The translations under genes and the position numbers were made by a program. A model generated the notes under the pieces. It searched no databases and was not told the origin of the DNA. It was given only the letters and a program-made list of their open reading frames with translations. This document shows, one piece after another, positions 6,138 to 6,849 of a stretch of 6,849 nt of DNA. Position 1 is the first letter of the stretch; each line of letters begins with the position of its first letter. This stretch comes from an uncultured Bacillota bacterium (lineage in GTDB: Bacteria; Bacillota; Clostridia; Peptostreptococcales; Anaerovoracaceae), in the NCBI GenBank assembly GCA_959606705.1, contig CAUHLX010000151.1:1-6849 (forward strand), read 5' to 3'.

Positions 6138-6179
6138 GAACACCACAGGACCGTAAGGCAGCACGTCCGAAAAATAATG

Positions 6180-6185
6180 AAGGAG
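6180..6185 (+). promoter_or_regulatory. Ribosome binding site deciding the CAT-like start
   Basis: AAGGAG lies 12 bases before ATG 6198. The frame is open upstream to an ATG at 6024, and another in-frame ATG sits at 6177, but only 6198 has a Shine-Dalgarno and begins where similarity to chloramphenicol acetyltransferases begins. Confidence 0.7.
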
Positions 6186-6197
6186 AGCGAAACGACA

Positions 6198-6849
6198 ATG
6201 AAATTTCAGCCGGTGGATATGGAACGCTGGGCGCGAAAGCCCTATTATGACTATTACGTCAATTTCATCAAGTGCAGATACAATCTCAATGCCAGTATTG
6301 ATGTTTCCCAATTGGTGCCTCTGCTGAAAGCGAAGGGGCTGCGGTTCTATCCCGCTTTCATCTACGTGGTGACCCGGGCGATGAATCAAAATCCGGAGTT
6401 CCGCATGGCCTATGATGACCAAGGACGGCTGGGCTGCTGGGATTGGGTGAGTCCCTCCTATACCATTTTTCATGAGGACGATCACACCTTTTCCGATATC
6501 TGGACCGAATGGAAGGAAGACTTTTCCGTCTTTTATGAAAACGCGGTCAGCGACATGGAGAAGTATAAAGACGTGAAAGGTGTCAAGGTCAAGCCGGGGC
6601 AGCCGGGAAATACCTATCCGATTTCGGCGGCGCCTTGGCTCAGCTTTACGGGCTACGCCATCGATACGTATGAGGATTCAAGCATGTTGAGTCCCATCAT
6701 TACCTTTGGAAAATACGCTGCGGAGAGTGACGGCCGGATCTTGCTGCCTTTTTCGGTGTACGCGCACCATGCGGTTGCGGATGGCTACCACACCTGCAAG
6801 CTGATCAATGAGGTGGCGGAGTTGGCGGCGGCACCGGAGCAATGGCTTT
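6198..6849 (+). CDS. cat: Chloramphenicol acetyltransferase-like O-acetyltransferase (3' end outside window)
   Basis: The family moves acetyl from acetyl-CoA to a hydroxyl of chloramphenicol or a related acceptor, as a cytoplasmic trimer. The frame is open to the window edge for 217 residues; typical members have about 210-220, so only a few residues should be missing. The alignment with classical CAT from memory is collinear: LRFYPAFIYVVTRAMNQNPEFR (48-69), YTIFHEDDHTFSDIWTEW (88-105), the PWLSFTGYAI acceptor-site strand (146-155, Ser149 matching Ser148 of CAT-III), LSPIITFGKY (164-173), and the active site HHAVADGYH (190-198), with catalytic His191 and structural Asp195. The usual Cys of HHxVCDG is Ala194. 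Family membership is firm, but actual chloramphenicol resistance is not shown: many chromosomal members have unknown acceptors. Tandem dyad-promoter units upstream suggest regulated expression. It is the first gene after the likely tgt-traX transcription unit. Confidence 0.92.
   Translation, partial: MKFQPVDMERWARKPYYDYYVNFIKCRYNLNASIDVSQLVPLLKAKGLRFYPAFIYVVTRAMNQNPEFRMAYDDQGRLGCWDWVSPSYTIFHEDDHTFSDIWTEWKEDFSVFYENAVSDMEKYKDVKGVKVKPGQPGNTYPISAAPWLSFTGYAIDTYEDSSMLSPIITFGKYAAESDGRILLPFSVYAHHAVADGYHTCKLINEVAELAAAPEQWL

Noticed and set aside
6007..6198. Minus-strand 63-codon frame across the spacer before the CAT-like gene
   Set aside because: It runs through both repeats and the promoters, has no recognisable product, and the differences between repeat copies in this strand's frame are mostly non-silent and include a stop.

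Overview
The window reads as a stretch of bacterial chromosome from an anaerobic, probably spore-forming member of the Bacillota (Clostridia). The evidence is a SpoIID/LytB-type protein directly upstream of queA and tgt, an arrangement familiar from clostridia, plus a Bacillota-type MetA and a short RlmD-like methyltransferase. Base composition is moderately GC-rich, so a low-GC Clostridium is unlikely; assignment below class level is a guess. All genes I support lie on the + strand.

Layout: (1) 1-600, the 3' end of a SpoIID/LytB-domain gene. (2) 634-1719, queA (tRNA queuosine biosynthesis), interrupted by an in-frame TAG at 1504-1506, after which about 70 well-conserved C-terminal codons continue in the same frame. 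(3) A 124-base spacer, then tgt (1844-2974), the tRNA-guanine transglycosylase that acts just before QueA in the queuosine pathway. (4) A short palindrome-rich spacer, then metA (3042-3965), whose Glu111 predicts use of acetyl-CoA rather than succinyl-CoA. (5) A TRAM-less RlmD/RumA-type rRNA uracil-5-methyltransferase (3985-5166). (6) A TraX-family membrane protein (5170-5994), three bases downstream. The close spacing and lack of a recognisable terminator suggest that tgt-metA-rlmD-traX may be co-transcribed.

(7) 5995-6197 is a 203-base spacer with two copies of a 37-base imperfect repeat. Each copy is a long dyad (ACCATGtCC, 12 bases, GGACATGGT) that runs directly into an extended -10 promoter (TGGTATAAT). 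It precedes (8) a chloramphenicol-acetyltransferase-like gene (6198 to the window end). That gene is open at its 3' end at the window edge and lacks at most a few C-terminal residues.

The two observations most worth following are the amber codon in an otherwise intact queA and the tandem operator-promoter units in front of the CAT-like gene. The rest is ordinary housekeeping content. I see no CRISPR array, transposon, tRNA or rRNA gene.
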